Shown here piece by piece: positions 29,623 through 38,863 of a DNA stretch of 64,000 nt. This DNA is from Tistrella mobilis. Lineage in GTDB: Bacteria; Pseudomonadota; Alphaproteobacteria; Tistrellales; Tistrellaceae. The notes under the pieces are model-generated. The model was given only the letters and a program-made list of their open reading frames with translations. It did no database searches and was not told where the DNA came from. The stretch is taken from positions 124,001-188,000 of the forward strand of contig NZ_CP121017.1 of NCBI RefSeq assembly GCF_041468085.1, written 5' to 3'. How positions within the stretch are numbered: the stretch's first letter is position 1; the number at the start of each line of letters is the position of its first letter. The position numbers and the translations under genes are program-made.

Positions 29623-30951
29623 ATGAGAACCGCCTCCCGGGACAAGACCACCCATCGCCGCCGGTCGCGGAAGGCGTCTCTGCTTATGCTTGCCATGGTG
29701 CTGGCGCCTGCCGCCCTTGCGGAGGAGGTGGCGGATCCAAAGGGTGCAACCGCTCCGGCGGAAGAGATGCCGGCCATTCTGGATGCCGGCCCCGATGACG
29801 AGGCAGAACTGTCGGGTCCGTCGGGACGGTGGATGCGGATCCCCGTAGCCGATGGCCGCCTGATCTTTCGGGCGGCGCGCTATGGTGTAAACACTGCTCC
29901 GGATATCGCGCGTCATCATCTGCGCGCGGACGGGGAGGTCGACGCCGAGGGCGCATTCTGGGCGCCCGCTGACGAGGCAGAACCCATGGCTGGCCTCTAT
30001 GTCGGGGCGCTTGCCGCTTCGGGTGCGCAGACCCGCTCTCCCCGGTTCGACGATCTTTTCGCCTTCAAGGATGATGAGGGGCCGATCCGGCTGGCGGTCG
30101 AGCCTCTGGCCGTCATTCCGAGCCGGTTCGGTCCGCTGCCGGTCGAGCGTTTCCGGGTGACGGAGCGTGATTGCATCGGTTTTCTCGCGCCGATGGAACC
30201 GGGTGCCTACGGTTATGCCCCTCCGCCCGCCATCGAAGAGCTTCCTCCTTCGGTTCCGGCCCCCGAGCCTGCCCTGCCTCCGGTGCCGACGGCCGAGGCG
30301 GCGCCGGTGCCCGCGCCGCCCGCGGCGGTGGTCGCCGGCTTCCATTGCCTGGAGCCGGGCCGGCGCTATGATGCCGATCTCGCCGCCCTGGCCGTAGGGT
30401 CGATCGGCGTGGTGGGAGAGGCGATGCCGCCGCGTACGCCGCTTGGTCGCCCGGTGGTGGTCGACCTTGCCGTGCGGGCCTTGCCTGATGCCGGACCGGC
30501 TGATGCGACACCGACGGATGGTGATACGGGCGGGGCTCCGCCGGCGGATGACGGCCCTCCGATCGGCCTCTGGCGTGGCGTGGCCTATGTGGATGGTATC
30601 GGCCTCGACATGCGCGCCGGAGCGAAGGGCCAGATGCTGATGCTCTTCGCCGGCCCGGGTGCCGAGCGCGATGGCCCGCGCCCGACCATCTGCCGCGGAC
30701 AATGGGAACTGGATTCGATCGCCTACGAGCCGCGGAACATCGGCTCGGAATGGATCGACGATCCGGTGGATCCGATCCCGCTCTCCGGCTACTGGTCGAT
30801 GCTCTGCGACGGCCTGTTCGGCGATCTGCTCGGCCCGGCCGAAGGGCGGCTGCAGGGGCGCATCCCCGACAAGCTCAGGGTGGAGGGCAGGGCGCCCGAG
30901 GGGCGGCGCGCGGTGGAGCTCATGCTTCCGGAATTCGCGCCCGGGCCCTGA
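29623..30951 (+). CDS. Secreted hypothetical protein with a proline-rich linker
   Basis: I do not recognise this 442-residue protein. It has a basic start and a hydrophobic stretch ending in a signal-peptidase-like site (LLMLAMVLAPAALAEE). A first domain runs to about residue 195, followed by a Pro/Ala/Glu linker (EELPPSVPAPEPALPPVPT), and a second domain holds two acidic loops. Four cysteines (in RDCIGF, GFHCLEP, TICRGQ, SMLCDG) could form two disulfides, which fits an exported protein. The segment PIGLWRGVAYVDGIGLDMRAG may be a beta-rich fold. It is divergent from the EF-hand/sigma operon across a 266-nt gap and could be one of its targets. The start at 29623 is the best fit to the signal peptide. 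Confidence 0.65.
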   Translation: MRTASRDKTTHRRRSRKASLLMLAMVLAPAALAEEVADPKGATAPAEEMPAILDAGPDDEAELSGPSGRWMRIPVADGRLIFRAARYGVNTAPDIARHHLRADGEVDAEGAFWAPADEAEPMAGLYVGALAASGAQTRSPRFDDLFAFKDDEGPIRLAVEPLAVIPSRFGPLPVERFRVTERDCIGFLAPMEPGAYGYAPPPAIEELPPSVPAPEPALPPVPTAEAAPVPAPPAAVVAGFHCLEPGRRYDADLAALAVGSIGVVGEAMPPRTPLGRPVVVDLAVRALPDAGPADATPTDGDTGGAPPADDGPPIGLWRGVAYVDGIGLDMRAGAKGQMLMLFAGPGAERDGPRPTICRGQWELDSIAYEPRNIGSEWIDDPVDPIPLSGYWSMLCDGLFGDLLGPAEGRLQGRIPDKLRVEGRAPEGRRAVELMLPEFAPGP

Positions 30952-31218
30952 CGTGGGAGGCATCGCGAGACGCGATGTGACGGATGTCTCAATAACTTGC
31001 CGCGATGCGACGATTACTTTCGCATCGCCGCAGAGACGAGGTGGACAGGCCTTCCGGCCACGGTTAACGTCTCGGAGTAACGGCAGAGTGGTCGGGCGGT
31101 GCAGACAGCCGTCCGCCCCCCGAACGGCTGTCCCCGAGGCGTCGCCCGGGGCATTTCCGTGCCGGCTCCGGGGTTCCGTTCGCCGCCGCATCGCATACCG
31201 CCAGGAGCCCTGTTGCCG

Positions 31219-31944
31219 ATGACGACTCTCGCCGTAGAGCTGGCCCGTGTCGATCTGCTCGCCGATCTGCCGCGCAACAGCCTGGCCGCAGTGGCGGCGC
31301 AGGTGCGTACCATGCGCCACGGCGCCGGCGCGGTGGTGCTGGATGCCGATGACGGCAGCAGCAATCGCGACGTCTTCCTGGTGCTGGAAGGTGTGGTCGA
31401 CGTCATCAACTATGCCCTGACCGGCCGCGAAGTCTCGTTCGCCCGTATTGAGTCCGGGGGCTATTTCGGCGAGCTGTCGGCGATCGACGGGCTGCCGCGC
31501 TCGGCGCGGGTGGTGGCTGCTACCGATTGCCGGCTTGCCGCCCTGTCGCCCCAGCTCTTCGACCGGCTGGTGACCGAGGAGCCGACGGTGGCACGCAAGG
31601 TGATGCTGCGCCTGGCCCGGATCATCCGTGCCTGCGACGAACGGATCATGGATCTGAGCACGTTGCGTGCCGTCGAGCGGGTGGCGGTGGAGATTCTGCG
31701 CCTGGCCCGGCCCTCGGACGGCAATACCGGCGCCCCCGGCCGCTGGGTGGTGGACCGTCTTCCGGCCCAGCGCGACATTGCGGCGCGGGTCGGCACGGCG
31801 CGCGAGACGGTGGCCCGCGTGCTTTCCCAACTTCAGGAAGATGGGGTGGTGGAACGCCGGGGTCGCATGCTGGTGGTGCCGGACCGGATGCGCCTGCTGC
31901 GGGTGGCTGCCGGTGACCGACCCGAAGCGCTGCTCGCCCGCTGA
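31219..31944 (+). CDS. Crp/Fnr family transcriptional regulator with a cAMP-type binding domain
   Basis: This is a 241-residue regulator. The N-terminal beta-roll contains GGYFGELSAIDGLPRSARVVA, which keeps the phosphate-binding-cassette residues GE...RSA that bind cyclic nucleotide in CRP. There is no N-terminal cysteine set, so it is not an Fnr-type Fe-S sensor. The C-terminal winged helix reads AQRDIAARVGTARETVARVLSQLQEDGVVERRG, ending in the recognition helix RETVARVLS. A TTG at 31213 is an alternative start with better spacing to the AGGAG. It lies 22 nt ahead of the small exported protein and the multicopper oxidase, so it may be transcribed with them. Confidence 0.88.
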   Translation: MTTLAVELARVDLLADLPRNSLAAVAAQVRTMRHGAGAVVLDADDGSSNRDVFLVLEGVVDVINYALTGREVSFARIESGGYFGELSAIDGLPRSARVVAATDCRLAALSPQLFDRLVTEEPTVARKVMLRLARIIRACDERIMDLSTLRAVERVAVEILRLARPSDGNTGAPGRWVVDRLPAQRDIAARVGTARETVARVLSQLQEDGVVERRGRMLVVPDRMRLLRVAAGDRPEALLAR

Positions 31945-31966
31945 TACACCCCGCAGGCACGCTCCC

Positions 31967-32296
31967 ATGCGCCGCATCGCCCTCGTCGCCCTTACCGTTT
32001 TTGCCCTGGTCCTGACCGCCTGGTCGGGTGGGGGCATGGCGGCATCGCGTGCGGCAGAGGCGATGCCGGCGATGATGGTCATGGCCGCCGGCCCCTGCCC
32101 CGACCATCATGCCGGGGCGCCTGATCGCCAGCATCGGGCCTGCATGGCCGCCTGTGCGATGCTGTGTGCGCCGGCAACTCTGCCGGTCTTACAGATCCCG
32201 GTCGGTTTCGGCCATGCGGGCCGGCCATCGCTGCCCGCGACTTTCCTGCCCGACGGCCGCAACCCGGCAGGTCCGTTCCGTCCGCCGATCGTCTGA
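31967..32296 (+). CDS. Small exported Cys/His/Met-rich protein next to a multicopper oxidase
   Basis: The protein has 109 residues. A signal peptide or anchor (MRRIALVALTVFALVLTAW) is followed by a short stretch rich in soft-metal ligands: MPAMMVMAAGPCPDHH, then HRACMAACAMLCAPA. The rest is Pro/Gly-rich and looks unstructured. Proteins of this kind are often coded beside copper oxidases and are thought to bind or hand over copper; I infer the same here from composition and place (61 nt ahead of the oxidase). No close family is recognised. Confidence 0.65.
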   Translation: MRRIALVALTVFALVLTAWSGGGMAASRAAEAMPAMMVMAAGPCPDHHAGAPDRQHRACMAACAMLCAPATLPVLQIPVGFGHAGRPSLPATFLPDGRNPAGPFRPPIV

Positions 32297-32357
32297 AGGC
32301 GCCCCGCCCCGGGGCCTCTCTTCAGATATCGGATATCCGGACGGAAAGGGATTTTCC

Positions 32358-33788
32358 ATGTCCATGAACATCACCCGCCGCCGCCTGCTCGGCGCGGCGG
32401 GCGCCGCTGTGGCCCTGGCCGCGGCCGGACGCAGCCTGCTGCCGTCGGCCTATGCTGATACGCCGCGTCATCATCTTTCGGCCGCAAGCCGGGTCATCGA
32501 CATCCGGGGCCGCGCCGCCACGGTCTGGGGTCTCCGCCGTCCCGACGGCGGCAACGGGCTGGAACTGATGCCCGGCGAGCGGTTTCACCTGGCCCTCCAC
32601 AATCGAATGGAGGAGCCGACCATCATCCACTGGCACGGTCTGACCCCGCCGTCGGATCAGGATGGCGTGACCGATACCGGCTATGTCGGGCTGATTCCGC
32701 CCGACGGGCAGGCGGTCTACGATTTTGCGGCCCGGCCCGGGACCCACTGGATGCACTCCCATGCCGGTCTTCAGGAACAGCAGCTGCTGGCGGCGCCCCT
32801 GATCGTGCGCAGTGCCGCCGATCTGGTGGCCGACCACCAGGAGGTGGTGGTCATGCTCCATGACTTCAGCTTCCGGGCGCCGGACGAGATCCTTGCCGGT
32901 CTGACCGGCATGGCCGGGATGGATCACGGCGCCCAAGGCCATGGGGCCATGAACCATGGCACAATGCGTCATGCTCCGGCCGGCCCCGATCTCAACGATG
33001 TCGAGTATGACGCCTTCCTTGCCGAAGACCGCACGCTCGACGATCCGCTGGTGGTGCGCACCGAGCGGCGCGGGCGGGTCCGGCTCAGGGTGATCAATGC
33101 GGCAGCCGCCACCGCCTTCCGGCTCGATCTGGGGGGGCATATCGCCCGCGTGGTGGCTGTGGATGGCAATGCGGTGCCGGCACAGGAGGTGGCAGACGTC
33201 CCGTTGGCGCAGGGGCAGCGGGTCGATCTGCTGGTCGACATGCCGGCCCAGGGCGGGGTGGTGCCGCTGTTTGCCACGCGTGAGGGCGATACGATACGCA
33301 CCGGCATTCTGCTCGCCACACCGGGGGCGGTGGTGGCGAGGCTGTCCGATCGGGCGGCGCAACCGGCGGCACCGGTCGATGCGATGCTGGAACGAATTCT
33401 GGTGCCGGCCGATGCGCCGGTTGGGCCGCCGACACGGCAGGTGGAGATGGTCCTGGAGGGCGGGATGATGCCCTATCGCTGGACCATCGACGGGCGCAGC
33501 TGGGCGGACCGCAGGCCGGTGCAGGCCCGGGCCGGCGACGTGCTGGCAATGACCATGGTCAACCGTTCGGGCATGGCGCATCCCATGCACCTTCACGGCC
33601 ACCACTTTCGGGTGACGGCGATTGACGGCCGGCCTGTGAGTGGTCTCCTGCGCGACACGGTGCAGGTGGTGCCCGGCAGTGCGGTCACCATTGCGGTCAC
33701 CGCCGACAATCCCGGCCGCTGGCTGTTCCACTGCCACAGCCTCTACCACATGGCCACCGGCATGATGACCGAACTGGTCTATGTCTGA
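32358..33788 (+). CDS. Multicopper oxidase, Tat-exported (CopA/CueO-like)
   Basis: This is a 476-residue oxidase with a twin-arginine signal (NITRRRLLGAAGAAVALAAAG). The four copper-ligand motifs are HWHG and HSHAG in the first cupredoxin domain, and HPMHLHGHHF and HCHSLYHMATGM in the last. Together they supply the type 1, 2 and 3 copper sites; the HCHxxxHxxxxM order gives the type 1 Cys-His-Met set. A Met/His-rich insert (MAGMDHGAQGHGAMNHGTMRH) resembles the cuprous-ion-binding insert of CueO. It probably oxidises Cu(I) in the periplasm for copper tolerance. Its stop overlaps the convergent xerC stop by 10 nt. Confidence 0.92.
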   Translation: MSMNITRRRLLGAAGAAVALAAAGRSLLPSAYADTPRHHLSAASRVIDIRGRAATVWGLRRPDGGNGLELMPGERFHLALHNRMEEPTIIHWHGLTPPSDQDGVTDTGYVGLIPPDGQAVYDFAARPGTHWMHSHAGLQEQQLLAAPLIVRSAADLVADHQEVVVMLHDFSFRAPDEILAGLTGMAGMDHGAQGHGAMNHGTMRHAPAGPDLNDVEYDAFLAEDRTLDDPLVVRTERRGRVRLRVINAAAATAFRLDLGGHIARVVAVDGNAVPAQEVADVPLAQGQRVDLLVDMPAQGGVVPLFATREGDTIRTGILLATPGAVVARLSDRAAQPAAPVDAMLERILVPADAPVGPPTRQVEMVLEGGMMPYRWTIDGRSWADRRPVQARAGDVLAMTMVNRSGMAHPMHLHGHHFRVTAIDGRPVSGLLRDTVQVVPGSAVTIAVTADNPGRWLFHCHSLYHMATGMMTELVYV

Positions 33789-34801
33789 GGGGGGCGGTCC
33801 GAGCCGTCCGTCTTGTCCTCGCCGCTGCGCAGCCGCGCCCGGGGATGCGCGGCGGCATAGGCGGCGATCATCCGTTCGGTCGCAACCGCCGTGTAGCGCT
33901 GGGTGGTCGCCAGGCTTTCGTGGCCAAGCAGATCCTGGATGACCCGAAGATCGGCGCCGCCATCCAGCAGATGGGTGGCGAAGGCGTGGCGCAGCGCATG
34001 GGGGGTGGCGGTCGCTTCCAGTCCCAGCGCGCGCCGCGCCGCCGCCATGTGCCGTTCCGCCACCGCCCGATCCAGCCGGCCGCCGCGCACGCCGGTGAAG
34101 ACCGGCCGCTCGGGGGTCTGCGGATGCGGGCAGGCGGCACGATAGGCTTCGACCGCGCTGACCACCGCCGGGATCAGCGGCACCCGGCGCTGCTTGCCGC
34201 CCTTGCCGCGCACCACCAGTGCCGGCTGTCTCGTGTCCGGCGCCGGCCAGTCGCGCCCGTCCAGCGACAGGGCCTCGCCGATGCGCAGCCCCGCCCCCCA
34301 GAGCAGGGCGAAGAGGGCGCGTTCGCGCAGGGCCACCCAATCGCGTCCGCTTTCAGCGCCGATATCGGCGGCGGCGGCGATCAGCCGCCCGGCATCTGCC
34401 GCCGCGACGGGGCGGGGGGCCGGGCGGACGTGTTTCGGAGCCGAAAGGCCCGCCAGCCCCGGGGCCGGCAGGTTGTGGACCCGATCGAGCCGTCGGTAGA
34501 AGCCACGTATGACGGCGAGCGCTCTGGCGGTGGAAGACGGCTTCAGCCCGTCGGCCCGCCGCCGGGCCATCCAGGCGCGAAACCCTTGAATGTCGACGGC
34601 GGCGAGTGCCGGCAGATCGGTGATGCCACCGGCCCAGTCGTTGATGAACCGCAGGAACTGCGTCAGGTCCCGATCATAGGCGGCGACCGTGTTGGCCGAA
34701 GCCCGGCGCTCGGCCACCAGCCAGCGCCGCCAGTCCTCGACTGCCGCTGCGATATCCGTCGGCCAGACGGCCGCGGGTTCCTGCGTCAGCTGGCGGACCA
34801 C
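33779..34801 (-). CDS. xerC: Site-specific tyrosine recombinase XerC
   Basis: This is a 340-residue chromosome-dimer resolvase subunit of the XerC/XerD pair that acts at dif. It has an N-terminal SAM-like DNA-binding domain (VEDWRRWLVAERRASANTVAAYDRDLTQFLRF). The catalytic core has the first Arg in LLWGAGLRIGEALSL, Lys in VRGKGGKQRRVPL, the HxxR box in TPHALRHAFATHLL and the last His and Tyr nucleophile in LLGHESLATTQRYTAV. The likely start is GTG at 34801, 16 nt inside the DUF484 gene. This coupling to DUF484 is the usual XerC neighbourhood, which supports XerC over XerD. Confidence 0.92.
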   Translation of the reverse strand: MVRQLTQEPAAVWPTDIAAAVEDWRRWLVAERRASANTVAAYDRDLTQFLRFINDWAGGITDLPALAAVDIQGFRAWMARRRADGLKPSSTARALAVIRGFYRRLDRVHNLPAPGLAGLSAPKHVRPAPRPVAAADAGRLIAAAADIGAESGRDWVALRERALFALLWGAGLRIGEALSLDGRDWPAPDTRQPALVVRGKGGKQRRVPLIPAVVSAVEAYRAACPHPQTPERPVFTGVRGGRLDRAVAERHMAAARRALGLEATATPHALRHAFATHLLDGGADLRVIQDLLGHESLATTQRYTAVATERMIAAYAAAHPRARLRSGEDKTDGSDRPPQT

Positions 34802-35493
34802 GACCGGGTCAGACAGCGGGCGGCCACTGCGGCCAGAAAGTCGAGCAGATCGCTCGCCTGACCATCATGCCAGGTGGCCTCGCGGCCATTGCCCAGCACC
34901 AGCACCATAGGCGGCATGTCGGCGCGGGTCTCCAGCCGGACGACGGCGTCCGATCGGACGGTGTCGTTGTCGGCCCAGAGCGGTGCGCGGGCGTCGGCCT
35001 CGATCCGGCCACGCAGCCTGAGCGGACGGCCGGCGCCCAGCATCCGGTCGATCGTGCCGGGGGCGAGGGTCATCACACCCGCCGGCATGCGACCGGCATT
35101 CCCTTCGACTGCAACCAGCGCACATTCGATACCCAGTGCCTGTGGCACGGCCTGGACCAGGCGATCGATCACGGCATCGACGGTCTGCGCCTCGACCAGG
35201 GTCAGGACCGACTGGCGGACCCGCTGGTCGATTTCGGCATTGGCCTGAACCGTGCCGATGAGGCGCTTCTGATTGCTGCGCATGTCATCCACCGTCCGTG
35301 CCAGCCGGTCGATCTGGAAGCGCTGCATGTCGACGACGCCGTCGCCGTGGCGACGGCCCGGCAGAACCAGGGCTTCCAGGGCTTCGGGATGGCGCTGGAA
35401 GAAATCCGGATGGCGGGCGAGATGCGCCAGCACGTCGGCGTCCTGGATCGGGCGGCCGGCGGCGGGGGCGGCGGTGTCGGAGCTGCTGGTCAT
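34786..35493 (-). CDS. DUF484 family protein
   Basis: This 235-residue protein from the ATG at 35493 begins near DADVLAHLARHPDFFQRHPEALEALVLP, the N-terminal signature of DUF484. A helical segment follows (QIDRLARTVDDMRSNQKRLIGTV), then a GAF-like domain (LTLVEAQTVDAVIDRLVQAVPQALG). The family is coded next to xerC in many proteobacteria and its role is unknown. It overlaps xerC by 16 nt. A longer frame begins upstream with TTG, but it runs into the hairpin at 35548-35605. Confidence 0.88.
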   Translation of the reverse strand: MTSSSDTAAPAAGRPIQDADVLAHLARHPDFFQRHPEALEALVLPGRRHGDGVVDMQRFQIDRLARTVDDMRSNQKRLIGTVQANAEIDQRVRQSVLTLVEAQTVDAVIDRLVQAVPQALGIECALVAVEGNAGRMPAGVMTLAPGTIDRMLGAGRPLRLRGRIEADARAPLWADNDTVRSDAVVRLETRADMPPMVLVLGNGREATWHDGQASDLLDFLAAVAARCLTRSWSAS

Positions 35494-35547
35494 CTTGGCG
35501 GGTCGGTCTGCCTCGGGGTGTCGGGAAAGGGGGTTGCCCTTCAATAT

Positions 35548-35605
35548 GGAACGGCGCGGCTGCGGGGTCGACCCTCAGGGTCATCGCCGCAGGCCGCGCC
35601 GTTCC
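35548..35605 (-). terminator. Long nested stem-loop between fsa and DUF484
   Basis: A 13-nt arm at 35548-35560 pairs perfectly with 35593-35605. One bulged base is followed by TGCGG (35561-35565) pairing with CCGCA (35587-35591), and the loop holds a small GACCC/GGGTC hairpin. It lies 39 nt after the fsa stop on the minus strand, with no T-run beyond it. It probably ends or trims fsa mRNA before the DUF484-xerC pair. Confidence 0.6.
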
Positions 35606-35644
35606 GCATCGGATGATGCGCAGGGTCAGATGGCCGTGGCTGGC

Positions 35645-36301
35645 TCAGAGAACCGTCTGGCCGGTCTTCTCCCAGTCGGCCATGAATGCGGCCAGGCCCT
35701 TGTCGGTCAGCGGATGCTGGTACATCTGGCGCAGCACCGACGGCGGCACGGTGACGACATCGGCGCCGATGCGGCCGGCTTCGACCACATGCAGCGGGTT
35801 GCGCACCGAGGCGACCAGCACCTCGGTCTGGAAGGTCGGGTAGTTGGCATAGATCTCGACGATCTGCTCGATCAGTTCCATGCCGCGCGCGCCGATATCG
35901 TCATAGCGGCCGACGAAGGGGGAGATGAAGCGGGCACCGGCCTTGGCGGCCAGGATCGCCTGGGCGGGCGAAAAGCACAGCGTGACGTTGACCGGCGTGC
36001 CCTCGTCCGAGAGCGCCTTGCAGGTCTTCAGCCCGTCGATGGTCAGCGGCACCTTGATGGTGACGTTGGGGGCGATGCGGGCCAGATACCGGCCCTCGGC
36101 CAGCATCTTCTCGTGATCGAGGGCGGTGACTTCGGCCGAAACGGGGCCGGCGACCACGGCGCAGATCTCTTCGATCACTTCGACGAACTTGCGGCCGCTC
36201 TTGGCGATCAGCGTCGGGTTGGTGGTGACGCCGTCGACCAGGCCGGTGGCGGCGAGATCGCGGATTTCGGCAACGTCGGCGGTATCGACGAAGAACTTCA
36301 T
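35645..36301 (-). CDS. fsa: Fructose-6-phosphate aldolase / transaldolase-like protein
   Basis: This is a short transaldolase-family TIM barrel of 218 residues (E. coli FsaA has 220). It starts [31 protein letters not shown]. The Schiff-base lysine is in [15 protein letters not shown], and the later strands read [31 protein letters not shown] and [11 protein letters not shown]. Many bacteria use such a short protein as transaldolase in the pentose phosphate pathway, so either activity is possible. In alphaproteobacteria it often lies divergent from priA, as here. Confidence 0.92.
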   Translation of the reverse strand: MKFFVDTADVAEIRDLAATGLVDGVTTNPTLIAKSGRKFVEVIEEICAVVAGPVSAEVTALDHEKMLAEGRYLARIAPNVTIKVPLTIDGLKTCKALSDEGTPVNVTLCFSPAQAILAAKAGARFISPFVGRYDDIGARGMELIEQIVEIYANYPTFQTEVLVASVRNPLHVVEAGRIGADVVTVPPSVLRQMYQHPLTDKGLAAFMADWEKTGQTVL

Positions 36302-36571
36302 GATGCGGGCCTCTGGAAACCAGGGTATCGGCGGTCGGATGACGGACCGGGGAAAGTGGCGGACCGCCCCGACCGGGCGAAGACAGGGGAAGCCGGCGTT
36401 CGGGCGGGCACTTCCGTGGCGGTCGGGGATGCCTGAAAACCCGGCTCGGGTCTTCCGGCAAGGGATGACGGGTCCGCCGGTTTGGCGCGGAGTTTAACGA
36501 AAGCCTTGCGCCGCCGCCAGTTGCATGATGCCATCCGCCCGACCCGTCCGCACCCGACTGCTGCTTATGCG

Positions 36572-38851
36572 ATGACCGCTCCGGATACAAGTCCGAACCC
36601 GTCTGCCGGGTTGTTTCCCGACCATCCGTCCGTCGAAGCGTCTCGCGTGGCCGTTCTGCCGCTCCAGGCGATAGGCGGCCCGGCTGGGCGCCGGTTGGAC
36701 CGGCTGGACTATCTCGTGCCGCCCGGCATGACCCTTGTGCCCGGTGATGTGGTGCAGGTGCCGCTTGGGCCGCGTACGATCACCGGCGTGGTCTGGGGGC
36801 CAGGGGAGGGTGATCTTGAGGCGCGGCGGCTGAAATCGGTAACCGCACGCCGCGATTGTCCGCCGGTACCCGAGGCACTGCGTCGGCTGGTGAATGCCGT
36901 GGCGGCCTATACCGTATCTCCGCCGGCTGCCGTGCTGCGCATGGTGCTGCCCGTCGACGAGGCGCTGGATCCGCCGCGACCTGAGATCGGGCTGGTAGCG
37001 ACCGGTGCCGCGCCCACCGGCCGGCTGACGCCCCAGCGCCGGGCGGTGCTGGAGAAGCTGGACCAGGTGACGGCCGATGACGGCGGGGTGCCGCCCACGA
37101 TCGCAGCGCTCGCCGCCGCCGCCGGCGTGTCGGACGGCGTGGTCCGCGGCCTGATCGAGGGCGGCGTGCTGGCTGTGGTCGACCGGCCGGTCCCGCCTGC
37201 CTTCGAACGGCCGGATCCCGGGCGGCCGGGACCTGAATTCGGCCCGGATCAGGCAGAGGCCGCCGCGGCGCTGGTTCGTGCCGTAGGCGAAGGGTTTGCG
37301 GTCGAGGTGCTGGATGGCGTCACCGGTTCCGGCAAAACCGAGGTCTATTTCGAGGCGATCGCTGCCGCATTGCGTCAGGGCCGTCAGGCGCTGGTTCTGG
37401 TGCCCGAGATCGCGTTGACCAGCCAGTGGCTGGAACGCTTTCGTGGCCGTTTCGGTGCACCGCCCGTTGTCTGGCATTCCAATCTGGGCCAGGCCCATCG
37501 CCGCCGGGCCTGGCGGGCGGTGGCCGAAGGGGCCGCCCCGGTCGTGGTCGGCGCGCGCTCCGCCCTGTTCCTGCCTTTCCCGGCGCTGGGCGTGATCGTG
37601 GTCGACGAGGAACACGATGCCGCCTTCAAGCAGGAAGACGGCGTCGTCTATCATGCCCGCGACATGGCGGTGATGCGCGGCGCGCTGGAAGGCGTGCCGG
37701 TGGTGCTGGCGTCGGCCACGCCGGCCCTGGAAACGCTTGCCAATGTCGAACGCGGCCGCTATCGCCGCCGCCGTCTGGCCGCCCGCCACGGCGCCGCCGT
37801 GCTGCCGGCGGTGGAGGCGATCGACATGCGTACCGAGCGCCTGCCCGCCACCCGCTTCGTCTCGGAACCGCTCAAGGGCGCCGTGCTTGCCGCGAAGGAG
37901 CGCGGCGAGCAGTCGATGCTGTTCATCAATCGCCGGGGTTATGCGCCGCTCACCCTGTGCCGGGCCTGCGGACACCGGATGCGCTGCCCGTCCTGCGAGG
38001 CATGGCTGGTCGAACATCGTTTCCGTGCCGGCGGCCCGCGTCTGGTCTGCCATCATTGCGGCCACGAGGAGCCTGAACCCGACGCCTGCCCCGCCTGCGG
38101 CGCCGAACACAAATTCGCCCCCTGCGGGCCGGGCGTCGAACGTCTGGCCGAGGAAGCCGGCAGCCTGATGCCCGAATTGCGGGTGGCGGTGATGACCAGC
38201 GACACCATCGCAAGCCCGGTCGAGGCCGCGGATCTGATCGCACGCATGGAGGCGGGAGAGATCGATGTGCTGATCGGCACCCAGATGATGGCCAAGGGCT
38301 ATCACTTTCCCCGACTGACCGTGGTGGGGGTGGTGGATGCCGATCTGGGCCTTGCGGGCGGCGATCTGCGAGCGGCGGAGCGGACCTATCAGTTGCTCGC
38401 CCAGGTCGCCGGCCGGGCGGGCCGGGCCGAACATCCGGGGCGGGTGTTGTTGCAGACCTATGATCCGGGTCATCCCGTCATACGCGCCCTGATCGCAGGT
38501 GATCGCGACGGCTTCCTGGAAGCGGAAGCGGATGCACGGCGTCAGGCCGGTGCTCCTCCCTATGGTCGCTGGGCAGCGGTGATCGTTTCGGCGCCCGATG
38601 CAGGCGATGCGCGCGCCACCGCCGATCTGTTTGCCAGGGCGCTGCGTCGGACCCTGCCCCCCGGCGCCCGCCTGCTGGGCCCGGCGCCGGCGCCGATCAG
38701 CCTGTTGCGCGGCCGCCATCGGATGCGGCTGCTGGTGATGGCCGATCGTGCCGCGGATCTGCCGCTGGCGATGGCGCAGGCGCGCGAGCTGGTGCCGGTC
38801 AGGGGGGCCGTCCGCGTGCAGATCGATGTGGATCCGCAGAGCTTCCTGTAA
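36572..38851 (+). CDS. priA: Primosomal protein N' (replication restart helicase PriA)
   Basis: PriA restarts collapsed replication forks and reloads the DnaB helicase. The 759-residue protein from the ATG at 36572 has an N-terminal DNA-binding domain (VAVLPLQAIGGPAGRRLDRLDYLVPPG). Helicase motif I is GVTGSGKTEVYFEAI, motif II is VDEEHDAAFKQED, and FINRRGYAPLTLCRACG lies further on. Eight zinc-site cysteines occur in CRACGHRMRCPSC and CHHCGHEEPEPDACPAC. IGTQMMAKGYHFP and AGRAGRAEHPG are later helicase motifs. It sits 12 nt from the convergent PepSY gene. In related genomes priA is often followed by atpH, but here an iron module intervenes. Confidence 0.94.
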   Translation: MTAPDTSPNPSAGLFPDHPSVEASRVAVLPLQAIGGPAGRRLDRLDYLVPPGMTLVPGDVVQVPLGPRTITGVVWGPGEGDLEARRLKSVTARRDCPPVPEALRRLVNAVAAYTVSPPAAVLRMVLPVDEALDPPRPEIGLVATGAAPTGRLTPQRRAVLEKLDQVTADDGGVPPTIAALAAAAGVSDGVVRGLIEGGVLAVVDRPVPPAFERPDPGRPGPEFGPDQAEAAAALVRAVGEGFAVEVLDGVTGSGKTEVYFEAIAAALRQGRQALVLVPEIALTSQWLERFRGRFGAPPVVWHSNLGQAHRRRAWRAVAEGAAPVVVGARSALFLPFPALGVIVVDEEHDAAFKQEDGVVYHARDMAVMRGALEGVPVVLASATPALETLANVERGRYRRRRLAARHGAAVLPAVEAIDMRTERLPATRFVSEPLKGAVLAAKERGEQSMLFINRRGYAPLTLCRACGHRMRCPSCEAWLVEHRFRAGGPRLVCHHCGHEEPEPDACPACGAEHKFAPCGPGVERLAEEAGSLMPELRVAVMTSDTIASPVEAADLIARMEAGEIDVLIGTQMMAKGYHFPRLTVVGVVDADLGLAGGDLRAAERTYQLLAQVAGRAGRAEHPGRVLLQTYDPGHPVIRALIAGDRDGFLEAEADARRQAGAPPYGRWAAVIVSAPDAGDARATADLFARALRRTLPPGARLLGPAPAPISLLRGRHRMRLLVMADRAADLPLAMAQARELVPVRGAVRVQIDVDPQSFL

Positions 38852-38863
38852 GGGGCCGACCGT

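Noticed and set aside
33779-34801. The tyrosine recombinase as a mark of an integrated element
   Set aside because: It is coupled to DUF484 and beside fsa and priA, the standard chromosomal xerC place, so it is the housekeeping recombinase.
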